Position numbers and translations under genes: made by a program
DNA from: Carnegiea gigantea
Taxonomy: Eukaryota; Streptophyta; Magnoliopsida; Caryophyllales; Cactaceae
Length of the DNA stretch: 64,000 nucleotides
Assembly: GCA_029747015.1 (NCBI GenBank)
Contig: JAKOGI010000185.1
Span: 521,501-585,500, forward strand
Direction: 5' to 3'
Shown: piece after piece, positions 10,765 to 22,969 of the stretch
Layout: each line of letters starts with the position of its first letter
Position numbering within the stretch: the first letter of the stretch is position 1
Notes under the pieces: model-generated
The model's database searches: none
The model's input: only the letters and a program-made list of their open reading frames with translations
Told to the model about the DNA's origin: nothing

Positions 10765-13700
10765 ATGCAGAAAACTGCATTTTGTAGCGAGCTGTCACCA
10801 ACTGCATCTATTCCGTGGTGGGTTGGGGTGGGATCACAAGTTGAGCATGTGAATTCATCGAATCTCAACCAGTTTGATGGGGTCGATCAGCATGGAAAGT
10901 CTGGAAGTATGCTTAAATCTCAGCATATCATGGGCCAAGCACCAGAGAAAGAGAAAGATTCTGTAATCCACCTTGATTTCTCTGTTGGTAATTTTCTCAG
11001 TTTAGTCTTATGTACAAACCATCAATTTGCAATTAAAGAGACATTTGTTGTCTATGATTTTGTGACACATGCATAGCAATGATAGCTTATTTGCTTGTAT
11101 TCCAAAAGGGTACTTGACTAGAGACAATTGTTTTGTCTTTTTACCGGTCAAATGCATGCTTTCTCCATTTTCTGGCACTGACAGACTCATATCCTTCTTC
11201 TCTGTGATGTCTTTTAGCGTATGATATAACTTTTAGGAATCAGATTAGGGAATCTTCCTGAATGGTACCAAGCCTTTCAGAAACAGTGCTGTCTTGTTAT
11301 ATCCAGTTTAGTAATGCAGGGTCTGTGTAGGTACAGAAGCCTTATGACTTTGGAGTAGACTAGTACATTATTGGAATACCGGAATTGATGAGGTTGCATT
11401 TTAGGAAAAGTTGAGGTTCGCCATTAATGTTCTCTACTCATTTTGCAAGGCTCCATGTAGGTGAAATTAAACTGAAATTGGCTCTAATAGTATACGTTAT
11501 TCAAGAAAGTGCCTGGAGAAATCAAGGTTCTCACAAGTGCTTGACTTTCTTTTCCTCCGGTGTGTTCCGAACTGTCTGTTATGTCTAAAATATTGAGATC
11601 AATTCATGGTAGATTTATCCTTTATTTGGACTTTTTGCTTAATAATTTGAGCTTAACATGTTTCAACGTTAATGTATTTTACCAAATGGTAAGTCTTGTT
11701 GCACTGCGGTGTTGAATCGTATAAAACCCTTTCATATTGTAAAATAACGTAATTAAGACCTCACTCTTGCTGATATTCTATTTCTGGGATGATTTCTGCT
11801 ACCTTTGCCAGATATTGAGTTTTTTTCTATTCCTATTTCATTTCACCAGCACAACTTAGGTATGCCATATATTGTTAGTTGCTTCTTTGACCTAGTTTTA
11901 TAATTTCTTAGGTTGCGAGTATAACTAAGTTGTAACATAATGCAACACAATATAGCATGGTTTGTCTTGATTAATGCAGTTACTTCGCTGGGATAATTGT
12001 TAGATTTCTTCTGAAGGCACTTTGTCAAGGAAAAATTTACTACTCTGACAATCGGCTATCTCAAGTTGCTTAAAAGTTATATTTCAATATGTCTCAATGG
12101 ATGGATTGAGTTTTTAAGATTAATCAAATTGTCTGTGGGCGTTGAGCTAGAGTAATCTATGAAAATTTGATTATAATTAATTATTGTCAAGTCCCCAACA
12201 AAGAATTATGAAATATGATTTCAGTCAAAATGACTTCATAATAAATGGCTAATGTCTACAGCTGTCACCATGTCAGTCTTCGCTGTAACACCGGAAAATT
12301 ATTTGGCATAGGCTCTAGGGTCTGTGTTAATTTTATCAAGAGTAAGATATTGAAATCTTTATCAATCCTTGTCCATGAATTCAAAGTCCTACAAAATACT
12401 TTGCTTCAACATTGATAAAATATCTCGTCCTGTTTTGCTTTTGTCCTTGCAACTTGTAAGGAGTAACTGAGCTGGCTGCACTCATATATGCTAACTTTCC
12501 AACACCAAATCAAGTGCAAACGGCTCAATTTGGCTTTGGCTGTAGTGCACAATTATTACTTACCTTTGCTATCAAAATCGTGTCTATTGTGAAGTACTTT
12601 CATTTACGGTTCTTAACTCACCAAAGAGACATAGTTCTCTTGTATGCAGAATATTCCTTATGAATGCGTGGTTTTTGTCACTTTACCTGTTAACCCATGG
12701 TTGACTCCATTGATTCTTACTAGGAATTTGGATCTGACCTGCTACAGATGTCTTATTATTCTGTTGTCGACTTTCATGAAGATGAAAACCTTTTCAGTAG
12801 CATGCTGCATAGATGAGTACTCCATTGTTCTTGCTTTAATAGTTTAATTGACGATCATTCATGGCCACAGAGCAGGACCAAGATGTTGCTAATATCTTTT
12901 TCGGGGTTGCTTGGATTTGTAGCACCTTCTTTACTCCTTTTTATCTTGTACTTTCAAAATATCACAGTACTCTCAGCATTCATGAGCAATGGGCTTGTTT
13001 CAGAATTAGAAATAATGTAAAAAAGAAAAATCTCAATGGCTTTTGCTATTGGTTTATAGCTGCCTAGGATTGGTTTACATTTCATCTTTTTTGGGCATTT
13101 GTTGAGTTCAAATGCCCTGGCTTAATTTGCTTGGGCTCAAGGTCTTTGCTCTGCAGCATGATTATGCTATCTGAAAAAAAAATATGCCAATAAGTTTGTA
13201 TGTAGCCTTACAATTCTCATCTCTTCTTGAGGTGTCGAATATGGAATCTGTAGTTGCTTTGTGTGTAACATAAGTGATTACAGGGTTGCACCTTGGCAAT
13301 TATAGGATCATTGAAGTCGCCAATTTGTCGTTGAATAAAGTATGCAGCAGATACACCCTCTTTGTTTTTCATTACAAAGTTGGCAGACATTTGCAGTAGG
13401 AGTTGGACCATAAAAATGTTGCGATTCTTGAGAGCTATGCCTATAAGTAACAGTCCGCTTTTTAGTAGTTCAGATCGATCTAGGAATCCAGAGATGCTTT
13501 AGATAAGGGCATAAGGTTGGGGTTTGGCTGCTAATTGCCGTTGGAATCTCCCCTGCATTTTTTTTCCTTTCTAAAATTGAGATTCACTTCACATCATCTC
13601 TGATGATTAGTGAAGGAATACATGTCTTCTGATTTGGAATAGAGGATTTGTGTATGGGCGCATTTGTCAATAGTTTTTCTATCCCTTTCATTGCTGATGT

Positions 13701-16700
13701 TCTGTATGTATGTTTTCGAAAATCCAATTGTATTTTGGATGTTCAATAATTGGCTTAAGAATCTTGTACTCAGGTGATGACAAGAACTCTTTGAAGGGGA
13801 ACAACATGTGTAATAATCAAATCAATGGTTTTCAGCAGTTCTCTCCTTCCCAGCAGAAGGGTTGTTTTGAGCTTGGGATTGGTCCATCTATGGTAATCTT
13901 TTGGCAATGATTTATTTATCCAATGTTTACCTTCATTATTTTAATAAGAAGCTCTTACATTCTGATAAACTTTTAGGTCTGTGCAAATTATCCGCTTCTA
14001 GATCAATGCCATGGGTTATTTGCAGCTTATGGTACTCAACAAATGGTTTGTCGATCTTCCATAAAATCTAATTGAAAAGTTTTCTCTAGTCCTTACTTTT
14101 CCGTTAATTCAAAATGATGCTTATGTCATTTTATAATTTGCATAGTTATAAAAGGAGAAGTTATGATGTACAATTGCATTTTTTTCCACAAAGGTTGCTT
14201 TGGATGTGAGAGTGTTGAGGATGCATGATACGCTCCTAAAAAGAGGTTTAGTCTTACTGCAAGTGTACGGCTGTCAGCCGTAGTACTTGAAGGTCGAATT
14301 TACAAGAATAGTGTTGAATTTAGGCCCCTACAACTAAAAACTAACTCATTAATTAAACTGAAAGCAAGAAACAAGCAAAATAATATCATTCGACTAACAG
14401 GCTAGAACCTAATCTTAACATGATCGAATTTAATAACTATTGACATGCAAATCAGTAGAGTGATTCATAAAACAGTAAATTTGAATTGGGTTTTTGGGGG
14501 GGGGGGGGAAGAAATTGCTAACTAATTGAAAGTGGAAACTGAAAGCTGAATCGAATAGATGAATCAAAATCCAAACTAGAATTAAAGCTAAGTACTTGAA
14601 TCAAAGGTTTTATAGTGGTACCCAAGACCTTCTTTTATAGTGGTGATAGCCTTCCTTTTTTTTCAAATTCTAGTTGGAGTAGGTTTCTTATTCTCCACTC
14701 TTTATCAATATTAGGAAAGCTACCATATTAAGGAAATTGCTTGGAGCCCATTTGATATTCAGTTTTCATCACTTGGCCATAACTTTCCAAAATCTATTTC
14801 AATTAGTCTTGCCCATCAAGCTCGTGACTTCAATATTATATTTCATCAAATCATTATTTCCTGCACAAACACACTAAATCCAACTAAAACCCAAAATAAT
14901 CTCGATTATGATCGGAAATTAAGTAATTAGAAGTATTTAAATGGCCACTTTTGGTGCCCAAACAATGCATTAATCTCCTTTTGACCTTGTCCCCTCTCTC
15001 CAACCCTCCTCCCCCCAAAAAATTGCACTTTGTAGGAAGTGTATTAAATACCTATTGTATATGTTTAGGATCAGAGCCCCATGGAAGCAGGACCTGCTTG
15101 GGGTGTTGTTCTTGGTATATATGTTCGAACTCTACTACCGAGAGTATGTAATCCACAACTCCACGGTAGGGCTTCTCATCTTTAATAATTTAACAAACTC
15201 ATGTGTAACTATTGTGAAAACGAACGGGCGTAACGCTGAGCTGCCTTGCTGCTGAATGTTGGTGGAAAGTGACTTGTCTCTTCGTGAGGCATCCTAACAG
15301 CAGTCTTGACTCTTGACTTCTTCATACATTCTAATAACCTCGGATATAGCAATCCGGCCAAATTTGTTTCAAAGTACCTCTGAGAAGACTTCTTGACTTC
15401 GTGTAGGCTTTCTCTAAGTCAGTAAAAACTTTATGCAATTCTTCATCTGTTTGTGGTCTTCTTTCTATCAACTAAAGAAAGATGAGGAGCTTTTCTAGGA
15501 GATCTTCCTAGTATAAGAACTGGTTAACTAAGATGGCCATGCCGCTTCTCATCTTGTGCTCCATCACCCTTGGTCGCTGTAAATTTCAGTGGCACTAATG
15601 TTCCTTGATTTCGGCTGTTGTAGAATTGGATATCTCCTGTGTTAATAGTAGAATAAGAGCATGTGCTGATTCTCCACTTGTATGGCATCTGAGCACATAT
15701 GAGGAATTTTGCTAAACGATCTAATGAGCCATCTCAGCCATGCAAAGCTTTCTTCTCCCGTGTGTTTCAAACTTCCACAGGAATCAGATCTGAGCACATT
15801 CCTTTATTTTCATATTACGGATGATTTCCTTCACTAAATCCCTTGTTATGCAATGAAAAGAGCTAATGGTTTGTGGTCATAGTGAGGTGTCAGAAACTAT
15901 TTGAAACCAATGTGAAGTTGTGAGGGAATATTTGTTTCCATTTGGAAAAAACAGTGTTTGTGCTTTTTCTATAAGAAAGCAAATTTAAGGATGATAGCTT
16001 TTCTATGTGTGGATCTTAAGCTCTGTTACTAGTTTTTATTGCCTGCGGATCTTCAGCGATCTCTATGTTCGGCGCTATTGATAACCTTCATTGGAAATGT
16101 AGTGTTGCTTCATTATGGAATATGAATGCATGCAGAGTATTGTGTTCAAATATAGCAAACCTGATTGCCGCCAGGGCAATAGTAGCTGTGACGTATGTGA
16201 GCTTATTTGTGGTTTTTCCCTCCATTTAAAAGTATTAAGTGATATACCTCCTATCACACAATAAGCACCATTTTGTATTTTGGTCCCCTCCTAAGTCCCT
16301 TAGGGTTACTTCTATGTATATTTTCCAATGGTGGAATGAACTTTGCTTTAATGAAATTGCACTTTTTTTTTTGTTTTTTTTTTTGGGGGGGGGGGGGGAG
16401 TGGTTATAGTATTCTAATGCCCAATAGAATCATGGCATTACCCTCTATCATTTTTGTTCAGCCTTCCTGTTCATCCCTTCTTTCAAGGTTACGTCTTTAT
16501 TGACAGCCCTTTTTAGAAGTGGCCTCTTAATTTGGCATTTGGTCACTGACTGCTTTACAAAAGTCAGGTGGCATTGAATTGTAATTGAAGTTTGGGATCA
16601 CTATAATCAACACAAGTATGATATAATTGGCTTTACTTCCAAATGCTGATGGTGTTCACCCTGTCATGCACCAATTGTCTGATCTTTTTGAACTTCAAGG

Positions 16701-18573
16701 AATGAATGTACAATGTGATTGGGGACAAAAGCTACCTGGACTAAGGTATAACATTGTCTTTTCTTCTAGTGGTTGCCTGCTGGCTGAGTTTTTATTGTCT
16801 TTGGGGGGGCTGATACTTAAGGTCTGAGTTTCAAAGCCACCTACTCATTCTCCCTCCACCCCCCTCCAAAAAAAGGAGAAAATAAATCAAAAAAGACCTT
16901 CCTTTCCTAAGATCTGATGAATCCTTGGTTTCTTCTTCAATGTTTTAAAGCAAGAAACTGATTCAGTTCCCACAGATAACAAAAAATTGCTACCTGTCTA
17001 TAGGCTCACACAGGTCGCAAAAGTGTCTAATCCATTCTTTGTGTTAAAAATCTTTAGCTTGCACCAAATGTTGGTTTCTGAATGTAAGATGTCCTTGAGA
17101 GTAACAACCAGGGATGTCCAGTGACTTTGATTTGTGTAAGAGACAACTGGGATATGGAGGAGCTGAATCTACTTTGTAATTTGGACATGTAACTGAGGAA
17201 ATTTAGAACCACTTTTGGGACCTGTAGGCTTATGGTGATTACGGAAGCCAATAATGTTGCTGTTGTATTATTGGTTTCATTTTGTTCCTGATGTCGTTCT
17301 ACACTTCTACTCATCCTTACTGACCAAAAGGTTCGGTAGGGATAGGGGTTGCAATCCCCCATTTTGTGTTGGTAGCTGTATGTTTCTTTATGCATAGTCC
17401 TCATTACTTGTGGTGGGCTAAAGGCATGCTTCTTTCAGCTTATCGTTTGGGTAGTTCTAGTTGCCAATTTCTGGTAATATTTGCTCTATTTGTTTTTGCT
17501 TGCTTGATGAGGTTGGTTCAACGCAGTTGAATATTTTATGACTTTGAATTGATATGCACGTACAAGACTTATGCTGAGTGTCCTGTGTTTAGATTCAGGG
17601 GCGCATCATGCTGCCATTCAGTGTAGCAACTGAAGATGGACCTATTTATGTAAATCCAAAGCAGTATCATGGAATTCTGCGTCGTCGAAAGATTAGAGCA
17701 AAGGAAGGGTTGCAGAAGAGGTCAGCCAAAGACAAGGTACTGCCTCTAGTTTCATTAAGAAGAATTGTGGGTACAGTTTGGTAGAAATTGTTGAGCTGAT
17801 TTCAATCTGCTATGCCATTTCATTCGTAGAGTAGCAAATGATTCATCAAATTTATCCTGACCTGCAGAGTCTCTTAAACTATTCTCCTTATTTCTTTTAT
17901 AAGTCTATCGATGAATTTTACATACAACCACCACCAAATATTCATGTCACCTGAGGTTGGGGTTTGGGAGGTCTGGCCGTGTTGGTCTATGCAGTGTCAT
18001 CCCTGGTCAAGAGGAACAGGCAGATGGTGAATTTTTGATTTGAAGGCATGGAAGGGGGAAGGGACTAAATTTTGGCTGTCCATTTCTTGTCATATCAAGT
18101 CAATGTACAGCTGGTACTTACCTAGTGTTTACTCAAATGTGTGTTCTTGTGTCTTGCATCCACAGCCATATCTCCATGAATCGAGGCATCGCCATGCATG
18201 CCGTCGACCAAGGGGGGCTGGTGGACGCTTTCTTAACACCAAAAGCCTGGAAAATGAAAAGTCTGAGCATGAGAAAAAGAAGACATATGGTCCACAAGCT
18301 TTTCCTTCCTCACAGGCACAGTCTTCCAGCTCTGAAGTACTCCAGTCAGAAAGTGTCAACTTTTACTCGCCAAACAAAGTCTCTGACTCCAAAAGCTCAA
18401 CCTTTTCTGGCTCCGAGGTGACGAGCATGTATTACAGCAAAGAGTTCGACTGCTTCAGAGTCAGTTCTGCCCGGCCATTTGCTTTCCATCCTCTGTCGAT
18501 TATGGAAGCTAGCAGGCAGGGAACCAACTGGGTCACAGCAGCTGATGGCTGTTGTGACTTCTTCAAAGTCTGA
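10765..18573 (+). CDS. NF-YA: Nuclear transcription factor Y subunit A (CCAAT-binding, HAP2-like)
   Basis: This is the DNA-recognition subunit of the trimeric NF-Y complex, acting in the nucleus on CCAAT boxes. Coding exons are 10765-10987, 13774-13892, 13977-14045, 17593-17736 and 18166-18573, giving 320 aa with all borders GT/AG. The conserved core runs from about residue 154: the A1 helix ([17 protein letters not shown], 154-169) that contacts NF-YB/NF-YC, then the A2 DNA-binding part ([17 protein letters not shown], 186-202, followed by GGRFLNTK). The exon 4/5 junction falls between them. The N-terminal part is Gln/Asn/Ser-containing, as usual for activation regions. The ATG at 10765 is 48 bp into its exon, after a leader intron. 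Oddities: the A1-A2 linker looks one residue shorter and more divergent than usual; intron 3 is 3.5 kb with likely insertions; the 3'UTR carries a miR169-like site. Confidence 0.93.
14200..15020. other. Probable repeat insertion inside NF-YA intron 3
   Basis: The text changes at about 14200 to phrases such as 'gcaagtgtacggctgtcagccgtagtac', which I associate with dispersed plant repeats. It runs through a T/G tract (14491-14508) to about 15000. It contains no recognisable coding sequence. Ends and class are not resolved. Confidence 0.3.
16363..16398 (+). repeat. Poly(T)-poly(G) tract in NF-YA intron 3
   Basis: Two T runs separated by one G (16363-16384) lead directly into fourteen G (16385-16398). 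It lies in the sense orientation of the host transcript. Confidence 0.95.
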
Positions 18574-18705
18574 GAGAGAAAAGGAGATCAAAAGGGATCG
18601 ATTGTCTTAATCTTGGGATCTTTTCTGGGGTTGGCAATCATCCCATCCTTTCAGCCACCAAGCAGTGGCTTCTTTCTCGGCCTCCATTTGGTTGTATTAT
18701 CAAAT

Positions 18706-18724
18706 GGCAAGTCATCCTTTGGCT
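18706..18724 (+). promoter_or_regulatory. miR169-like target site in NF-YA 3'UTR
   Basis: The sequence GGCAAGTCATCCTTTGGCT matches the complement of miR169 (core GGCAAGTCATCCTTGGCT) except for one extra T, which would form a single-base bulge on the target. It lies 133 bp after the stop codon, in the 3'UTR where conserved miR169 sites of plant NF-YA genes occur. Post-transcriptional control by miR169 is inferred. Confidence 0.7.
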
Positions 18725-19052
18725 ATTTGAAGGCCTTTGCTGTTGCTCAGTGTCAACCCAGGAGCTGCTGATGGCTTCTTGGGTGGTTGCAGTGACAAGA
18801 GGCCTTCTTGTTTGATACTAGGAGAACTTCAGTATGGTTACGGGTTTACTTATTGGGTGATGTGTGATAGTTTCGCAGTTGCAGTGATAACTTAACGCTT
18901 GATCGCTTGCTAAACTTTGATTTCAGCTTGTACTGGGGTTTAGATTGTGTGAACTTGTTCTTGTATTTGGGCTATTGGGGTCTGTGTTATTGTAGTGTGA
19001 AACTAGGCCCTGCATAGTTGCACTTTGTGAAAGTGGAATTTGCTCTAGGTGT

Positions 19053-19058
19053 AATAAA
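19053..19058 (+). terminator. Likely poly(A) signal of the NF-YA gene
   Basis: AATAAA lies about 480 bp after the stop codon, preceded by T/G-rich 3'UTR sequence. The cleavage site is not determined. Confidence 0.45.
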
Positions 19059-19858
19059 GAATGTAACTTTGAATTTTAGGGGTGGGAGTTGCATCCATTC
19101 TTGTCGAGCTCAATACAAGCACTTGTTCATTTCCTTAATATGACTTCATCATACGCGTTTTAAGCTCTACGTCCATTCATGGAGTTCTCTGATAGCAAGG
19201 ATGCTTTTAGGGTGTTAAATTATCTATATTTGGATCTTTTCAGACTCCTTAAAAATGAAGTTCATGCTATAAATAGTTGTTGTTGCACCATAATTTTGAA
19301 TTTACAGATCTGAGGATGACCATGGTGTCATAGGAGTCCCCTTTTGTACGCAAAATTACACCTCGAATCCCCCTCTCCTGCTTAACCTTTCTTTGAAGTT
19401 CGGTTAATCACTGAACTTTTTGTTTTTTTAAAGAAAATTTAGTTAATCTTTAAATGGCTTGATGTTACGAGAATATCATCCATGGCTAATGTACGTGAGT
19501 ATTTCTTCGTACTATTCAATTTTAATGGATACTGCTTTCACAAGGTCCCGTTCTTTTGGCCCCTGCAAAAAACAGTTGAGCGGACGTGTCTTTCAATTTT
19601 AGCATGCCACCTGTATGTTTAGCGTTTTATTTTTCCTTTTTTTTTTGTTGTCATTTCGTATGTTAGACCAGTTTAGAAATTTTTTCCCTTATAAGGGGTA
19701 GAGTACTTCAATTACAAATTTTCTCCATCTATAAGACTTAAACTTAAGACGTTTAAGGAAAATAAGTGTTAAAGTACCTGAATGAATATGGGCTAGTAAA
19801 TTGTATTAACTATTAAACATGTTAACAATTTCTTATTATTGTTTATTTAAAAATATTA

Positions 19859-20075
19859 GGGCCTGTTCTTTTTGTGGGTCAATTAGGGTGGGTAAAATGG
19901 TGAAATAGGTTGAAGTAGGTTGAGGTGGGTTGAAGTATGTTGAAGTGGGTTGAATATTTTTGATGTGATACGTTTAACTTGGTTAAAATAGTGGATGTGG
20001 GTTGAAGTAAGTTGAAGTCGGTTGAAGTGGATTGATGTTGGTATTTTGAAATTGACCCACGAAAAGAACAGGCCC
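19859..20075. mobile_element. Tourist-like (PIF/Harbinger) MITE, 217 bp
   Basis: Terminal inverted repeats of at least 26 bp start GGGCCTGTTCTTTT and differ at one position. They are flanked by perfect TTA target duplications (19856-19858 and 20076-20078). The interior is built of irregular repeats of GGTTGAAGT/GGTTGAGGT. There is no coding capacity. The TTA duplication and GGGCCTGTT termini fit the PIF/Harbinger class. Confidence 0.88.
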
Positions 20076-21490
20076 TTAATGCGAAAACCATCGTATATTT
20101 GATAATTATCTTATCCTTTTTGGGGATAAAAATGATCTTTAATTTAATTTTTCAGAAATACAGTAGTCAAACTAGATGCGAATGTGGAAGAGGAGAACGA
20201 CTTTATTCACCTATATAAAATACATAAATTTACCAAATTTATTATTTTAAAGGCGATGGCTAACAATATTTAATCATTTTTTAAGTGTAAAAATCAACAA
20301 CCTCGCTAATTTAATTGGTTTGGTTACTTTGGTATGCATCATCCATATCACACATGGAATAAAATTTATTTTCAAGAATAGCCAAAGGGGTCATCATGGT
20401 GACCTAAATGCTATCACTTGTGTGACAAATAATATGCAATGTGCTAACTAATTATACATAGACTATTGGGAGGTTCATTGATTCTGGCCTTCCTATGCCA
20501 CTTGCAGTAGGAGGCCCTTTTCATAAATTATAAAAAAAATTAGTAAAGCAAAAAGTGATGTGATGAAACATAGATTTGGTTATCAAGCTTAGACTTGGAT
20601 GGACTTCCAAACAACAACTTGTTTATAAGTGTCCAAACATTCCCCTTAATTTTCAATAATTAGTGTTCCCCACTCCTGGACTTTGCCTCCAAGCAAAGCT
20701 ACTTGGAATTAAATAATTGATGGAATTATGGAATGGCAAGGTAGATTATTGGATAACATACACTCTCTCCTCTAATTGGTTGCCCAAGTAGTAGTTATAA
20801 AGCTTGACAAATGAAAAATTTGCCATTTTTTAAGTCTAATATTCACCCGTTGTAGTTATAGTGATAACTGATAAGATGGCATGTATGAATAATGATGATA
20901 TGGTTGTATTTTAAGTTTAATTTTTTCTGTCTTTATTCTACCTTAAGATAAGCATTAAATAATTTAAAACTATCAAATTAGTGATGTTTGTAATTTGTTA
21001 TCAATAATTAATCGGAGAATATGTTGATTATGATGACGGATATAAAATTCCTTACATAATATAATCACGTCGATAAGAATTGTACAGATAATCAAGAAAA
21101 ATTCGAAGTGTGTACAGATTTCTAGAGTAAAAGTAATTACAACTTAAATTATCTAATTTTACTATCATTTTTATTTATTTAGTACATAATGTATTCATTT
21201 TTAGGTCGAATAAAAATGAATTTTCTCTTTTCTTCATTTAAATAATGCTTATATCACTTTCCAAAAATGTATAAGCTGCAACTTGCATAACTGAAGCTAT
21301 TGTCCAACCTCCACTAACAGCAAGAATGAACATATTTAGAAATACCAACAATAAACAGCCTTAGACCCACTTCATATATATTTGATGTATTTGTCATCTT
21401 GTGAACTGCACTTTTCAATTTCAATTAAATGGCAAGTTGTATTGTTTTGCGGACAAACAATATCAAGACAAAAACTTATAGTTGTGCTAA

Positions 21491-21725
21491 TTTGTATGTT
21501 TGGTGAAAAGACTTTTTAGAAGAGCTTTTTGGGTCCAAAAAGCTCATTTGAAAAGGCTAATTTCATGAGCTTTTTGAAAGAACTTTTTAAAGAATTAGTT
21601 TTTTATTTTACAATTTTATTAAAAATATCTAATTTTATCAAACAATTTTTCAACAAACAGTTAATACAAACAATCAACTCAAACAACTAATACAAAGAGC
21701 TAAGAACTGTTTGCCAAACAGGGCC
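21491..21725. mobile_element. Degenerate MITE-like element
   Basis: The right end reverse-complements to GGCCCTGTTTGGCAAACAG next to TAA. The left end shows a weaker TTTGTATGTTTGGTGAAAAG. The interior is AT-rich with 'agctttttgggtccaaaaagctc' hairpin-like text near 21525. Limits are approximate. Confidence 0.4.
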
Positions 21726-22378
21726 TTAATTGAATCAGGACAAAACCATGGATACTAGCACTCGTTGAAGAGCTATCTTGGAGTAAGACATGAACCCCAA
21801 AATAGCTGGCTTCAGTTTTTGCACCCAGAAAATTGCAACTTGTGTTATTATGTTATTCCCCTGCCCCATCCCATGCTGTCCGTACACCCCCCTTCTTAAG
21901 CTTCCTCCCTCTTCTCCCTCTTCAATGGTTTCTCTCCTCTTCTAAATTCTTCTCTGTCCATTCAAGGCATGAAAAAGGGCAATTCTGGAAAAGCAAATTA
22001 AACTAGGAAAGGTCAGAAATTTCTCTAATGCACTACCAAACGTTTAACGGTTTATGTGATTTTCTCTCAGTGAAGCAGAAACTTATAATGCTTGTTGAAA
22101 AATTTTCATGTCTTGGTTTCTAAAGTTTGAAACTTTGGGATATTGATGATCTAGGTTTTGCTTATTCTGACGTTTTTGTGCTAATGTGGCTCTCTAACTA
22201 ATGTGGAGTTTGAAACTGAAGCAGGAGTTCTGGATTACTATTTAATTGTCATGGTTGTTTGATTCTTATTTGATAAATGTGGCTTCTACTCAGCTTCTTG
22301 TTTTGTATGTTTCTGAATTTTCGGATATTGTTGTGAAATTATGATGCATAAACTGTGCATTGCAAAGACAAGTTCATC

Positions 22379-22400
22379 ACACACACACACACACACACAC
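22379..22400. repeat. (CA)n microsatellite in the bZIP leader region
   Basis: About 11 CA units lie in the presumed 5'UTR intron of the bZIP gene. Confidence 0.9.
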
Positions 22401-22969
22401 AACGTTTCAAGTGTTGTGCTCTGGCCATAGTTGCTGGGAATGCTCATTAACCCTCAGATATGCATTCCAGGAAAGAGAGATTCAGAGATTATATTATTAG
22501 GCTAACTTAGTGATAAGTAGGTGTCCGTGTTGTGGCTTAAGTGACCGGAGAGACGTTCCTAGTGACTGTGATTCTGACTTCTAATTTGAATTCTGAAGAT
22601 GTCAGTTCCCAAGAGCAATAATTAACTGTTTAGAAGGTGTTTCTGCTGAACTGAGTTGTCATTCATTGTGTGCTACTCCTTGATAGAGGAAGGCATTCTA
22701 AGTTGTGGCTTTATAAGTGAGACAACTTGCTTTCGTTCAAAATTACTAAAAGCTGAGAAAATTGCTCAACAGTGACTTCACCTATTGTCTGAACAGTTTA
22801 TGGGTCGCGGGTGATATGGTGATTTATCTTTTCCTTTTTAATAAAATGAAACTATTGAGGAATGCATCTTGAGTGCAAATATCAACACAATATGTTGTTT
22901 GTATATTCATGGACAGGTGTTCCCCTCTGGTGCTGAACTACAGATAAAACTTTGAAGTTGCAGTTCAAA

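Larger units (their letters stand above)
19100..21870. other. Intergenic spacer between NF-YA and bZIP genes
   Basis: No gene is seen. It contains a clean Tourist-like MITE (19859-20075) and a degenerate element (about 21491-21725). The remainder is AT-rich. The last few hundred bases, with CT-rich sequence from about 21880, are probably promoter and leader of the bZIP gene. Confidence 0.7.

Noticed and set aside
22952..22969. Upstream extension of the bZIP first exon
   Set aside because: The extension starts at TTG, not ATG; the first ATG is at 22970.
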